Of a DNA stretch of 64,000 nucleotides, positions 8,436-18,335 are shown one piece after another (within the stretch, counting starts at the first letter, position 1; each line of letters opens with the position of its first letter). Location of the stretch: contig NZ_JAUSXG010000001.1 in NCBI RefSeq assembly GCF_030815855.1, positions 4,402,001 to 4,466,000 of the forward strand, written 5' to 3'. The position numbers and the translations under genes were made by a program. Under the pieces are notes generated by a model. It worked only from the letters and a program-made list of their open reading frames with translations. It did not search any database and was not told where the DNA came from. Origin of the DNA: Variovorax paradoxus. Lineage in GTDB: Bacteria; Pseudomonadota; Gammaproteobacteria; Burkholderiales; Burkholderiaceae_C.

Positions 8436-9730
8436 TCGCGACGCTGCTCTTCGTCGCCTTCGTGCTGATGATGCTGGTCGGCGTGCCGATCGGCGCGGCC
8501 CTCGGCTTGGCCGGCGCCGCGTGCATTGCACTGGCCAACAGCGACGCCCAGTGGTTCGGCCTCTTGGCCGTGCCGCAGAACTTCTATGCGGGCCTCGGCA
8601 AGTACCCGCTGCTGGCCATTCCGATGTTCGTGCTGGTGGGCTCCATCTTCGACCGCTCGGGCGTGGCGTTGCGGCTCGTGAACTTTGCGGTCGCCATCGT
8701 CGGGCGCGGCCCCGGCATGCTGCCGCTGGTGGCGATTGCGGTGGCGATGTTCCTCGGCGGCATCTCGGGCTCCGGCCCCGCCAATGCCGCAGCAGTGGGC
8801 GCAGTAATGATCGCGGCCATGTCGCGCGCCGGCTACCCCGCCGCGTTCTCGGCCAGTGTGGTGGGCGCTGCGGCGGCCACCGACATCCTGATTCCGCCGT
8901 CGGTCGCGTTCATCGTGTATTCGGTGCTGGTGCCCGGCGCCTCGGTGCCGGCGCTGTTCGCGGCCGGCATGATCCCGGGCGTGATGGCCGGCCTGGCGCT
9001 GATGATTCCGGCCGTGCTGCTGGCCCGCAAGCACAAGATGGGTGCACTCGAATCGACGCTGCCGCGCCCGCCGTTCTGGAAAAGTTTTCGCGAAGCGATC
9101 TGGGGCCTGGCGGCACCGGTGCTCATTTTGGGCGGCATGCGCGCGGGCTGGTTCACGCCGACGGAAGCTGCGGTGGTGGCGGTGTTCTACGGCCTCTTCG
9201 TGGGCATGTGCATCCACCGGACCATCAAGGTGCGCGACCTGTTCGTGATCTTGCGCGAATCGGGCGAGCTCTCGGCGGTGATCCTGCTGGTGGTGTCGCT
9301 CGCGGGCATCTTCGCGTACTCGCTCTCGACGCTGGGCATCATCGACCCGGTCACGCGGGCCATCGTGAATTCGGGCCTCGGCGAATACGGCATCCTCGCG
9401 CTATTGATCCTGTTGCTGATCACGGTCGGCATGTTCCTCGACGGCGTATCGATCTTCCTGATCTTCGTGCCGCTGCTGCTGCCCATCGTGCAGTACTACA
9501 AGTGGGACCCGGTCTGGTTCGGCGTCATCCTCACGCTGAAGGTGGCGCTTGGCCAATTCACGCCGCCGCTCGCGGTCAACCTGATGGTGTCGTGCCGCAT
9601 CGCCAAGGTGCGCATGGAAGAAACCGTGCGCTGGGTCGGCTGGATGCTGTTCTCGATGTTCGTGGTGATGGTGCTGGTCATCGCGTTCCCCGAACTCGCG
9701 CTGTGGCTTCCTCGGAAGCTGGGGTATTGA
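8432..9730 (+). CDS. dctM: TRAP transporter large permease (DctM type)
   Basis: A 432-residue polytopic membrane protein of the DctM family and of normal length. Many hydrophobic helices are visible, with the conserved FLGGISGSGPANAAAVG near residue 108 and the re-entrant motif PPSVAFIVYSVL. The ATG overlaps the dctQ stop (ATGA at 8432-8435). It is the sodium-driven channel subunit working with DctQ and a periplasmic DctP receptor. The receptor gene lies 401 bases downstream, beyond a long inverted-repeat element. Confidence 0.92.
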   Translation: MIATLLFVAFVLMMLVGVPIGAALGLAGAACIALANSDAQWFGLLAVPQNFYAGLGKYPLLAIPMFVLVGSIFDRSGVALRLVNFAVAIVGRGPGMLPLVAIAVAMFLGGISGSGPANAAAVGAVMIAAMSRAGYPAAFSASVVGAAAATDILIPPSVAFIVYSVLVPGASVPALFAAGMIPGVMAGLALMIPAVLLARKHKMGALESTLPRPPFWKSFREAIWGLAAPVLILGGMRAGWFTPTEAAVVAVFYGLFVGMCIHRTIKVRDLFVILRESGELSAVILLVVSLAGIFAYSLSTLGIIDPVTRAIVNSGLGEYGILALLILLLITVGMFLDGVSIFLIFVPLLLPIVQYYKWDPVWFGVILTLKVALGQFTPPLAVNLMVSCRIAKVRMEETVRWVGWMLFSMFVVMVLVIAFPELALWLPRKLGY

Positions 9731-9764
9731 GATGGGGCTGTGCGTTGTGGCGTTTTGTTCGGGG

Positions 9765-10013
9765 CACGCTCCCGCCGACGGGGTACCTTGCTCCGCGAAT
9801 GTCCTCCGGCCTGCGGCCTCCCCCTTGATTTCGCTGCGCAAGGCACCCCATCGACGTGACCGTTGCACAGAGCGGTCGTTGATCGCACGGAACAAGCGCA
9901 GCGCCCGGTGTGCACAGGGCATCGGGTGCTCCCCGCAGCGAAATCAAGGAGGAGGGCGAAGCCCGGGGGACATTCGCGGAGGGGAGTACCCGGTGGCCTT
10001 TGCACGCGCCCTG
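9765..10013. repeat. Long inverted-repeat element, copy A
   Basis: The 401-base gap between dctM and dctP is mostly this element. Its arms are imperfect inverted repeats of roughly 80 bases, about 9771-9853 and 9919-9996. Each arm contains CGCGAATGTCC and CTTGATTTCGCTGCG or their complements. The whole element occurs again in reverse orientation at 24712-24967. The short reading frames in it lack convincing starts. It resembles a non-autonomous mobile or REP-type repeat and could form a large hairpin between the permease and receptor genes. Confidence 0.75.
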
Positions 10014-10065
10014 AAAAAAAGCGCCCTGAACAACAGCGTCCTGAAAAGCAGCGCCCCGAACATCC
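10006..10065. repeat. Four tandem 15-base repeats
   Basis: GCGCCCTGAAAAAAA, GCGCCCTGAACAACA, GCGTCCTGAAAAGCA and GCGCCCCGAACATCC follow one another exactly in 15-base steps. The core is GCGCCCTGAA. They begin at the outer edge of the long inverted-repeat element, whose other copy also ends in CGCCCTGAA. No gene is encoded; the next start codon is at 10132. Confidence 0.7.
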
Positions 10066-10131
10066 CCGCCTCAGTACCGTTCCCGAAAACATCCATCGCT
10101 TAGTTGTGTTCAGAAAACAAGGAGACCTCTT

Positions 10132-11169
10132 ATGAAATTCCGCCGCACCCTTCTGGGCCTTGCCGCCGTAGCCACCGCCCTGGGCATGTTCTCGACCGGT
10201 GCCATGGCGCAGGCCGCCTACAAACCCGAATACAAGATGTCCCTGGTGCTCGGCCCGCCCACCCCCTGGGGCCAGGCCGGAAAGCTCTGGGCCGATCTCG
10301 TGAAGGAGCGCACCCAGGGCCGCATCAACATCAAGCTGTACCCCGGCGTCTCGCTGATCCAGGGCGACCAGACGCGCGAGTTCAGCGCGCTGCGCCAAGG
10401 CGTGATCGACATGGCCGTGGGCTCGACCATCAACTGGTCGCCGCAAGTGAAGCAGCTCAACCTCTTCTCCATGCCCTTCCTGATGCCCGACTATGCGGCC
10501 ATCGACGCGCTCACCCAAGGCGACGTGGGCAAGGAAATCTTCAAGACGCTCGACAAGTCCGGCGTGGTGCCGCTCGCCTGGGGCGAGAACGGCTACCGCG
10601 AAATCACCAATTCGAAGAAGCCGATCAAATCGCCTGAAGACCTCAAGGGCATGAAGATCCGCGTGGTCGGCTCGCCGATCTATTCCGACATGTTCACCGC
10701 GCTCGGCGCCAACCCGACGCAGATGAGCTGGGCCGACGCACAGCCCGCGCTCGCCAGCGGCGCGGTCGATGGACAGGAGAACCCGCTGTTCCTGTTCACC
10801 GTGCTCAAGATGCAGAACGTGGGCCAGAAGTTCGTGACCACCTGGGGCTACGTCGCCGACCCGTTGGTGTTCGTGGTCAACAAGGAAATCTGGGCCTCGT
10901 GGACGCCGGCCGACCAGGCCATCGTGCGCCAAGCGGCTGTCGATGCCGGCAAACAGGAAATCGCCATTGCGCGCAAGGGCCTCGTGGAAGCCGATAAGCC
11001 GGTGCTCAAGGACATCGCCGCCATGGGCGTGACGGTGACCAGTCTCACGCCCGCCGAGCGCGAAGCCTTCGTGAAGGCCACCCGTCCGGTGTACGACAAG
11101 TGGAAGACCACGGTCGGCGCCGATCTGGTGGCAACGGCCGAGAAGGCCATTGCCGCACGCAAGAAGTAA
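10132..11169 (+). CDS. dctP: TRAP transporter periplasmic receptor (DctP family)
   Basis: A 345-residue receptor with a signal peptide cleaved near AMAQA. It has the DctP fold signatures: KLWADLVKERTQGRINIKLYPG, LKGMKIRVVGSPIY and an SWADAQPALASGAVDGQEN segment near residues 198-217. The Arg of KIRV usually binds the substrate carboxylate. AAGGAGA precedes the ATG. It is the only DctP receptor near the DctQM pair at 7860-9730 and probably supplies it, although a long repeat separates them. Cargo unknown. Confidence 0.9.
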   Translation: MKFRRTLLGLAAVATALGMFSTGAMAQAAYKPEYKMSLVLGPPTPWGQAGKLWADLVKERTQGRINIKLYPGVSLIQGDQTREFSALRQGVIDMAVGSTINWSPQVKQLNLFSMPFLMPDYAAIDALTQGDVGKEIFKTLDKSGVVPLAWGENGYREITNSKKPIKSPEDLKGMKIRVVGSPIYSDMFTALGANPTQMSWADAQPALASGAVDGQENPLFLFTVLKMQNVGQKFVTTWGYVADPLVFVVNKEIWASWTPADQAIVRQAAVDAGKQEIAIARKGLVEADKPVLKDIAAMGVTVTSLTPAEREAFVKATRPVYDKWKTTVGADLVATAEKAIAARKK

Positions 11170-11228
11170 TCAAGCCAGCAAAGCAAAAGCCGGCATCGTT
11201 TTTCCAGGGTGGCCGCGACAATGGGGCG

Positions 11229-12170
11229 ATGCCGCACACCCTAATCATCGATACGGACCCCGGCGCGGACGATGTGATCGCGCTGCTGTTTGCCATGGCG
11301 GCGCCTGAGACGCTGAAGCTTCAGGCGCTGACCACGGTGGCCGGCAACGTTCCGCTTTCAAAGACATCGCGCAACGCGCGCCTCGCCTGCGAATGGGCCG
11401 GGCGGCCGGACATTCCGGTGTATGTCGGCGCCGAGCGCCCTTTGCAGCGCACGCCGATTTACGCGACCAACATCCATGGCCGCGAAGGCATCACCGGCGT
11501 GAAGGTGCACGAGCCGGCTGCGCCGCTGGCCGAAGGGCACGCGGTCGATTACCTCATTCGCACGCTGCGCGCGGCACCTGAAAAGAGCGTGACGCTCGCC
11601 ATGCTCGGCCCGCAAACCAACCTGGCGCTCGCGCTCGGGCAAGCTCCCGACATCGTGCGCGGCTTGCGCGGGCTGGTGCTCATGGCCGGGGCGCATTTCA
11701 ACGGCGGCAACATCACGCCGACGGCAGAGTTCAACGTGTTCGCCGACCCGCATGCGGCCGAGGCCGTGCTGAAGAGCGGCGTGCCGACGACCCTGCTGCC
11801 ACTCGACGTGACGCACAAGATTCTCACGAGCCCCGAGCGCATTGCGCGGCTGCGCGGCCTCGGCAACCAAGCGGGCCTGATCGTGGCCGACATCCTCGAC
11901 GCCTACGCTCCGCAGGAGATGCAGCACTACGACATGGCCGGCGGGCCGGTGCACGATGCCACGGTCATCGCCTATCTGCTGCAGCCTTCGCTCTTCAAGG
12001 GCAAGCTGATCAACGTCGAAGTCGACAGCCGCGAAGGCATGGGCTTCGGCCAGACGGCGGCCGACTGGTATGGCAGCTTGAACCGCCCTGCCAACGCGAA
12101 CTGGATCGTCGAGGGCGATGCGCAGGGTTTCTTCGATCTGCTGACCGAACACATCGCGCGGCTGCCATAA
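11229..12170 (+). CDS. Inosine/uridine-preferring nucleoside hydrolase family protein
   Basis: A 313-residue protein of the nucleoside hydrolase family, normal in length. The N-terminal calcium-binding motif IIDTDPGADDVIAL is complete, and the second Asp/Asn-rich sites appear in MLGPQTNLALAL and NGGNITPTAEFNVFADPHAA. The active-site His segment is MAGGPVHDATVIAYL near residue 240. I chose ATG 11229 because it puts the DTDPGADD motif near the N-terminus as in homologues. It would split nucleosides into base and ribose. A strong bidirectional terminator follows the gene. Confidence 0.9.
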   Translation: MPHTLIIDTDPGADDVIALLFAMAAPETLKLQALTTVAGNVPLSKTSRNARLACEWAGRPDIPVYVGAERPLQRTPIYATNIHGREGITGVKVHEPAAPLAEGHAVDYLIRTLRAAPEKSVTLAMLGPQTNLALALGQAPDIVRGLRGLVLMAGAHFNGGNITPTAEFNVFADPHAAEAVLKSGVPTTLLPLDVTHKILTSPERIARLRGLGNQAGLIVADILDAYAPQEMQHYDMAGGPVHDATVIAYLLQPSLFKGKLINVEVDSREGMGFGQTAADWYGSLNRPANANWIVEGDAQGFFDLLTEHIARLP

Positions 12171-12185
12171 AGCCCAGGCGCAAAT

Positions 12186-12225
12186 AAAAAAAGCCACGCT
12201 GCGAACAGCGTGGCTTTTGCTTTTT
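12186..12225. terminator. Bidirectional intrinsic terminator
   Basis: A perfect ten-base stem, AGCCACGCTG (12192-12201) and CAGCGTGGCT (12206-12215), with the tetraloop CGAA. An A-run lies on the left and TTTT plus TTTTT on the right. It sits between the convergent nucleoside hydrolase and gltL genes and can terminate both. Confidence 0.93.
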
Positions 12226-12242
12226 GTGCCGCAGCGAAAGGG

Positions 12243-12992
<750 letters not shown>

Positions 12993-13018
12993 TTCTTTCT
13001 CTCCGGTTCAGCCACTGG

Positions 13019-13708
13019 CTAGCGAATGATGGCGATCTTCTTGTGCAGGCGCTTGACCAGCCAAGAAAGGGCGTAGCACATGATGAAGTAAACGACGGCC
13101 GCGAGCAGGTAAGCCTCGATCGGGCGGCCGAAGTTCTTGCCGGCGGTCTCGAAGCCCTTGAGCATGTCATAGGCGCCGATGGCATACACCAGCGAGGTGT
13201 CCTGGAACAGGATGATGGTCTGCGTGAGCAGCACCGGCAGCATGTTGCGGAAGGCCTGGGGCAGCACGATCAGGCGCATGTTCTGGCCGTAGGTCATGCC
13301 GACCGCCTGGCCCGCATTCACCTGGCCGCGCGGAATCGACTGGATGCCCGCGCGCATGATCTCGCTGAAGTAGGCCGCCTCGAACGCGATGAAGGTGATC
13401 ACGGCCGAGATTTCCGAGCGGTAGTTCGAGCCGATGGAGCCGAAGGCCGCGTAGAACGAAGCCGGCACCAAGAGGAAGAACCACAGGATCACCATCACCA
13501 GCGGAATGCTGCGCATGCCGTTGACGTAGATGGCCGCGGGCGTGTCGAGCCATTTCTTGCCCGACAGCCGCATGAGCGCCAGCACGGTGCCGAAGAGCAC
13601 GCCGCCGATGGTGGCGACGATCGTCAGCATGATGCTGAAGTAGAAGCCCTTGACGACGAAGTTGCTGATGACGTCCCAGTTGTAGAACGACAGGTCGAGA
13701 TTCATCAT
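13019..13708 (-). CDS. gltK: Glutamate/aspartate ABC importer permease
   Basis: A 229-residue HisM-type permease beginning MMNLDLSFYNWDVISN. It has an early helix pair, the EAA-loop region EIMRAGIQSIPRGQVNAGQA and a further helix at the C-terminus. I chose ATG 13708 because it lies one base after the gltJ stop and matches the family start; a longer frame upstream only overlaps gltJ. It pairs with GltJ to form the membrane channel. Confidence 0.92.
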   Translation of the reverse strand: MMNLDLSFYNWDVISNFVVKGFYFSIMLTIVATIGGVLFGTVLALMRLSGKKWLDTPAAIYVNGMRSIPLVMVILWFFLLVPASFYAAFGSIGSNYRSEISAVITFIAFEAAYFSEIMRAGIQSIPRGQVNAGQAVGMTYGQNMRLIVLPQAFRNMLPVLLTQTIILFQDTSLVYAIGAYDMLKGFETAGKNFGRPIEAYLLAAVVYFIMCYALSWLVKRLHKKIAIIR

Positions 13709-13709
13709 G

Positions 13710-14441
13710 TCAATGTCCCCCGCCGCCGCTGGCCGAGACGATGAAGCCCGGCACGCGTGTCTTCTTCTCGATGAACGCCATGATGCGGTTGATGGCAAAG
13801 GCCGAGACCACGTAGAGCGCCGTCACCGCCAGGTACACCTCGATGCCGCGCGAGGTTTCTTCCTGCGCCTGCATGGCGAACATCGTGAGTTCGGTCACCG
13901 AGACGGCAAACGCCACCGACGAGTTCTTGAAGATGTTCATCGTTTCGCTCGTGAGCGGCGGAATGATGATGCGGTAGGCCATCGGCAAGATGACGTAGCG
14001 GTAGTACTGCGGCGTGGTAAAGCCCACCGCCATGCCCGCATAGCGCTGGCCCTTGGGCAACGCCTGAATGCCCGAGCGCACCTGCTCGGCGATACGCGCC
14101 GAGGTGAAGAAGCCCAGCGCCAGCACCACCAGCACGAAGCTCGGCACGCCCTTCATGACCGGAATCAACGCCGGAATGACGTGGTACCAGAGAAAGATCT
14201 GCACCAAGAGCGGAATGTTGCGGAACAACTCGACCCAGGCATTGCCCAGGCGCACGAGCCACGGGCTGTTGGGCAAGGTGCGGATGATGCCGACCAGCGA
14301 GCCGAGCACCAGCGCGACGATCAATGCCAGCAGGGCGACCGACACGGTCCAGCCCCATGCGGACAGCATCCATTGCCAATAGGTCGGGTACTTCCCGCCC
14401 GGGTCTTGCAAGAAGACCTGCCAATCCCAGTTTGATCCCAT
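13710..14441 (-). CDS. gltJ: Glutamate/aspartate ABC importer permease
   Basis: A 243-residue permease with the typical GltJ start MGSNWDWQVFLQDPGGKYPTY. The WVELFRNIPLLVQIFLWYHV segment and the EAA loop EQVRSGIQALPKGQRYAGMA are visible. It is encoded between gltI, 130 bases upstream, and gltK, one base downstream. A terminator-like hairpin lies in the gltI-gltJ gap and probably lowers its expression relative to the binding protein. Confidence 0.93.
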   Translation of the reverse strand: MGSNWDWQVFLQDPGGKYPTYWQWMLSAWGWTVSVALLALIVALVLGSLVGIIRTLPNSPWLVRLGNAWVELFRNIPLLVQIFLWYHVIPALIPVMKGVPSFVLVVLALGFFTSARIAEQVRSGIQALPKGQRYAGMAVGFTTPQYYRYVILPMAYRIIIPPLTSETMNIFKNSSVAFAVSVTELTMFAMQAQEETSRGIEVYLAVTALYVVSAFAINRIMAFIEKKTRVPGFIVSASGGGGH

Positions 14442-14515
14442 CGGGGACTCTCCTTCTTTCAGATTTCCAGCTTGCAGAGGCCATGTCCGCGCGCCGCTTT
14501 TTTTGCGTTGCCTTG

Positions 14516-14549
14516 CGAAAACAAACGCCCGCCGGGGGCGGCGGGCGTT
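14516..14549 (-). terminator. Intercistronic terminator between gltI and gltJ
   Basis: Read on the minus strand, AACGCCCGCC and GGCGGGCGTT form a perfect ten-base stem (14540-14549 with 14524-14533) around a six-base loop. TTGTTTTC follows at once. It lies 22 bases after the gltI stop. A leaky terminator here would give more binding protein than permease, a common arrangement in ABC importer operons. Confidence 0.75.
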
Positions 14550-14571
14550 GCGCGGATGACCTTCGTCGTGA

Positions 14572-15474
14572 TTACTTCTTGACCGCGTACTCTTCCATCG
14601 GCTTGTCGTTCGGGTTGGCCCAGGCTGCCTTCGTGGCGTCGGACAGGGGCAGGTTCACCGTGACGTTTGCCGGCGGAATCGGCTTCAGGAACCACTTGTC
14701 CCAGAGCTTGGCGAGGTCGCCATTCTTGACCTGTGCCTTGATGCTGTCGTCCACCACCTTCTTGAAGGCGGGATCGTCCTTGCGGATCATGATGGCGATG
14801 GGCTCGACGCTGAGCACCTCGCCCACGATCTTGTAGTCGGCAGGCGACTTCGACTTTGCGATGTTCGAGGCCAGGATGGAACCGTCCATCACGAAGGCGT
14901 CGGCGCGGCCCGATTCGAGCAGCAGGAAGCTGTCGGAGTGGTCCTTGCCATACAGCTCCTTGAAGTCGATGCCGCCGGCGCGCTCATTCTTGCGCAGGGT
15001 CTGGACCGACGTGGTGCCGGTGGTCGTCGCCACGGTCTTGCCGTTGAGGTCCTTGATCGACGTGATGCCCGAGTTGGCCTTCACAGCGATGCGCACTTCC
15101 TCGACGTAGGTGGTGACGGCGAACGAAACGTCCTTCTGGCGCGTGGCGTTGTTGGTGGTGGAGCCGCACTCGAGGTCGACGGTGCCGTTCTGCACCAGCG
15201 GCACGCGGTTTTGCGAGGTCACGGGCTGGAACTTGGTTTCCAGCTTGGCGAGGCCAAGGTGCTTCTGGATGTCGCGGATGATGTTGGCGCAGACGTCGTA
15301 GTGGAAACCGGTGTACTGGCCGTTGCCCAGCGTGTACGAGAGACCGGACGATTCCCGCACGCCTTCGGTGATGCTGCCCGAGGCCTTGATCTTGGCCAGG
15401 GTGTCATTGGCTTGTGCAAATGCGCCGCCGGCAGCCAGGGCTGCGATCGCCAATGCCAATATTTGCTTTTTCAT
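14572..15474 (-). CDS. gltI: Glutamate/aspartate periplasmic binding protein
   Basis: A 300-residue family-3 solute-binding protein. The signal peptide MKKQILALAIAALAAGGAFA precedes QANDTLAKIKASGSITEGVR. It has the glutamate/aspartate-type segment VDLECGSTTNNATRQKDVSF near residue 107. I chose ATG 15474 because it starts the signal peptide and has AGGAG eight bases upstream; a longer frame from 15513 adds residues unlike a signal peptide. It captures the amino acid for GltJK-L. The 172 bases upstream to aspA hold its promoter region and no gene. Confidence 0.93.
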   Translation of the reverse strand: MKKQILALAIAALAAGGAFAQANDTLAKIKASGSITEGVRESSGLSYTLGNGQYTGFHYDVCANIIRDIQKHLGLAKLETKFQPVTSQNRVPLVQNGTVDLECGSTTNNATRQKDVSFAVTTYVEEVRIAVKANSGITSIKDLNGKTVATTTGTTSVQTLRKNERAGGIDFKELYGKDHSDSFLLLESGRADAFVMDGSILASNIAKSKSPADYKIVGEVLSVEPIAIMIRKDDPAFKKVVDDSIKAQVKNGDLAKLWDKWFLKPIPPANVTVNLPLSDATKAAWANPNDKPMEEYAVKK

Positions 15475-15646
15475 ACGGAAAACTCCTGAGGTGACTGGAA
15501 GATACAGATACAACTAAATTCTAGACATTCGAGTCATGGGGAATACCCGGACCAACCCGGTGCATTCTTCATGACGTACGCACCGGCCGCGCGCATTCGG
15601 GCGCCGCCGTGGTGCGGGTGAACTCATTGGCATTGTCCGACTTTCA

Positions 15647-17098
<1,452 letters not shown>

Positions 17099-17112
17099 AC
17101 AGGTTCCTCGGT

Positions 17113-17141
17113 AAAAAAAAGGCACGCGTATGGCGCGTGCC
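17113..17141 (-). terminator. Intrinsic terminator in the aspA leader
   Basis: On the minus strand GGCACGCG and CGCGTGCC form a perfect eight-base stem (17134-17141 with 17121-17128) with a five-base loop, followed by eight Ts (17120 down to 17113). The T-run ends 14 bases before the aspA ATG, directly beside the GAGGAA ribosome-binding site. It may end the lysR transcript, but any aspA transcript begun upstream must pass it, so it may be a regulated attenuator. Confidence 0.8.
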
Positions 17142-17145
17142 GGAA

Positions 17146-17164
17146 GATTGCTGTGACAGCGATC
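17146..17164. promoter_or_regulatory. Inverted repeat before the aspA terminator
   Basis: GATTGCTG and CAGCGATC pair at seven of eight positions around TGA. It lies just upstream of the aspA leader terminator in the direction of transcription. It could be an operator or an RNA structure interacting with the terminator. Function not shown. Confidence 0.35.
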
Positions 17165-17244
17165 TGAAACTGCCGCGACTGTAGTGGCCGCCAGCCCGCG
17201 GCGCCAATGCCGTTTGCGGGGAGCCCCATGCGCAGCATTTATAG

Positions 17245-17274
17245 ATTGTGCAGCGCACAAATTCCGCGCGTCAA
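17245..17274 (-). promoter_or_regulatory. Candidate aspA promoter
   Basis: On the minus strand TTGACG (17274-17269) is followed after 18 bases by CACAAT (17250-17245), a fair sigma-70 match. It starts just beyond the lysR stop. Transcription from here would give an aspA leader of about 140 bases containing the terminator hairpin. Confidence 0.4.
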
Positions 17275-17275
17275 C

Positions 17276-18274
17276 TCAGCGGATGTCAGTGGGGGGCTGG
17301 GCACCGACCAGGTACGACCATAGCGCATCGGCCGTGCGCTTGGGCTGCAAGCCGCCCTCCGATGCCGCGGCGGCCTTCACGCGGCCACTGCCTGTCTTCA
17401 CTGGGACCGGAGCGCTCGGCCGCTCGCGATAGGCGCGGATTTCCATTGTCGCTTCCAGGCTGTCGATCTCGGGCGGCAACGCGCTCACGAGCTTGCGCGC
17501 CTTGATTTCCTTGCGCACGGCACTCTGCGGCAGAAAGGCGATGCCGTGGCCTTCGAGCGCCATGACCTTCAGGCCTTCGGCCATGTCGGTTTCATAGACC
17601 CGGTCGAGGTGGATGGCGGTGCCCGACTCTTTCAGCAGCTGGTCGACCACCCGCCCGAGGTAGGCGCCGGGCGCATAGCCCAGGTAAGGCAGTGGTTGGC
17701 CCGGCCGGCCGGGCAGCCGGAAGCGCGGCGCGCCCTCGGCATCGGCCTTGACCCAGGGCGCGACGGTTTCCTCGCCCAGGCTGACCATCTCGTACTTGTT
17801 GGCGTCGAGTTGCAGCGGCTGCGAGGGGTGGTGATAGGCAATCAGCAGGTCGCAACTGCCCTCGACCAGGCGCAGCACCGCGTCATGCACATTGAGCGCG
17901 ATGAGCCGGCTCTTGATGGGGCCGAAGTGCTCGCGCAGGCTGGTCACCCACGAGGGAAAGAAGGTGAACGCCAGGGTGTGCGGCACCGCAATCTCGATCA
18001 CGTCCTGCCCGGCCGCCGAATGGCCGCGCAGCATGGCGCGGGTGCTCTGCAGCGACTGCAGCATCTCGATGGCCTGGCTGTAGAGCGTCTGGCCCGCGGG
18101 CGTGAGGCGCGTGGGATACGAGCTCCGGTCGACCAGGTCGGTCCCGGCCCAGCCCTCGAGCGCCTGGATGCGCCGCGAGAACGCCGGCTGGGTGACATGC
18201 CTCAATTGGGCCGAGCGGCTGAAGCTGCGCGTTTCCGCCAGGCTGATGAAGTCTTCTAGCCACTTTGTTTCCAT
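17276..18274 (-). CDS. LysR-family transcriptional regulator (HypT-like)
   Basis: A 332-residue LysR protein. The winged helix-turn-helix begins METKWLEDFISLAETRSFSRSAQ, and the effector domain spans roughly residues 90-300. The METKWLEDF start and overall form recall HypT/YjiE-type regulators, but the ligand is unknown. It lies directly upstream of aspA on the same strand and divergent from an amidase gene 61 bases away, so it may control either. The last 30 or so residues are Ala/Pro/Lys-rich and less conserved in style. Confidence 0.87.
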   Translation of the reverse strand: METKWLEDFISLAETRSFSRSAQLRHVTQPAFSRRIQALEGWAGTDLVDRSSYPTRLTPAGQTLYSQAIEMLQSLQSTRAMLRGHSAAGQDVIEIAVPHTLAFTFFPSWVTSLREHFGPIKSRLIALNVHDAVLRLVEGSCDLLIAYHHPSQPLQLDANKYEMVSLGEETVAPWVKADAEGAPRFRLPGRPGQPLPYLGYAPGAYLGRVVDQLLKESGTAIHLDRVYETDMAEGLKVMALEGHGIAFLPQSAVRKEIKARKLVSALPPEIDSLEATMEIRAYRERPSAPVPVKTGSGRVKAAAASEGGLQPKRTADALWSYLVGAQPPTDIR

Positions 18275-18335
18275 ACGCGGCGATTATGCGAGCGGCGCGC
18301 CATACTGCGCTCCCCCTCTTTTTCCCGCACTCGCC

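Noticed and set aside
7835..9730. Extension of dctM to 631 residues
   Set aside because: The extra N-terminal part is out-of-frame dctQ sequence rich in Arg and His. The ATG at 8432 gives a normal DctM.
10006..10065. CRISPR-like array
   Set aside because: The units are 15 bases in direct tandem without unique spacers of CRISPR size, and no cas genes are present.
9732..10103. Small plus- and minus-strand frames in the dctM-dctP gap and at 24645-25092
   Set aside because: They fall inside the long inverted-repeat element, and the same translated sequences recur only because the repeat recurs. No ribosome-binding sites or domain likeness.
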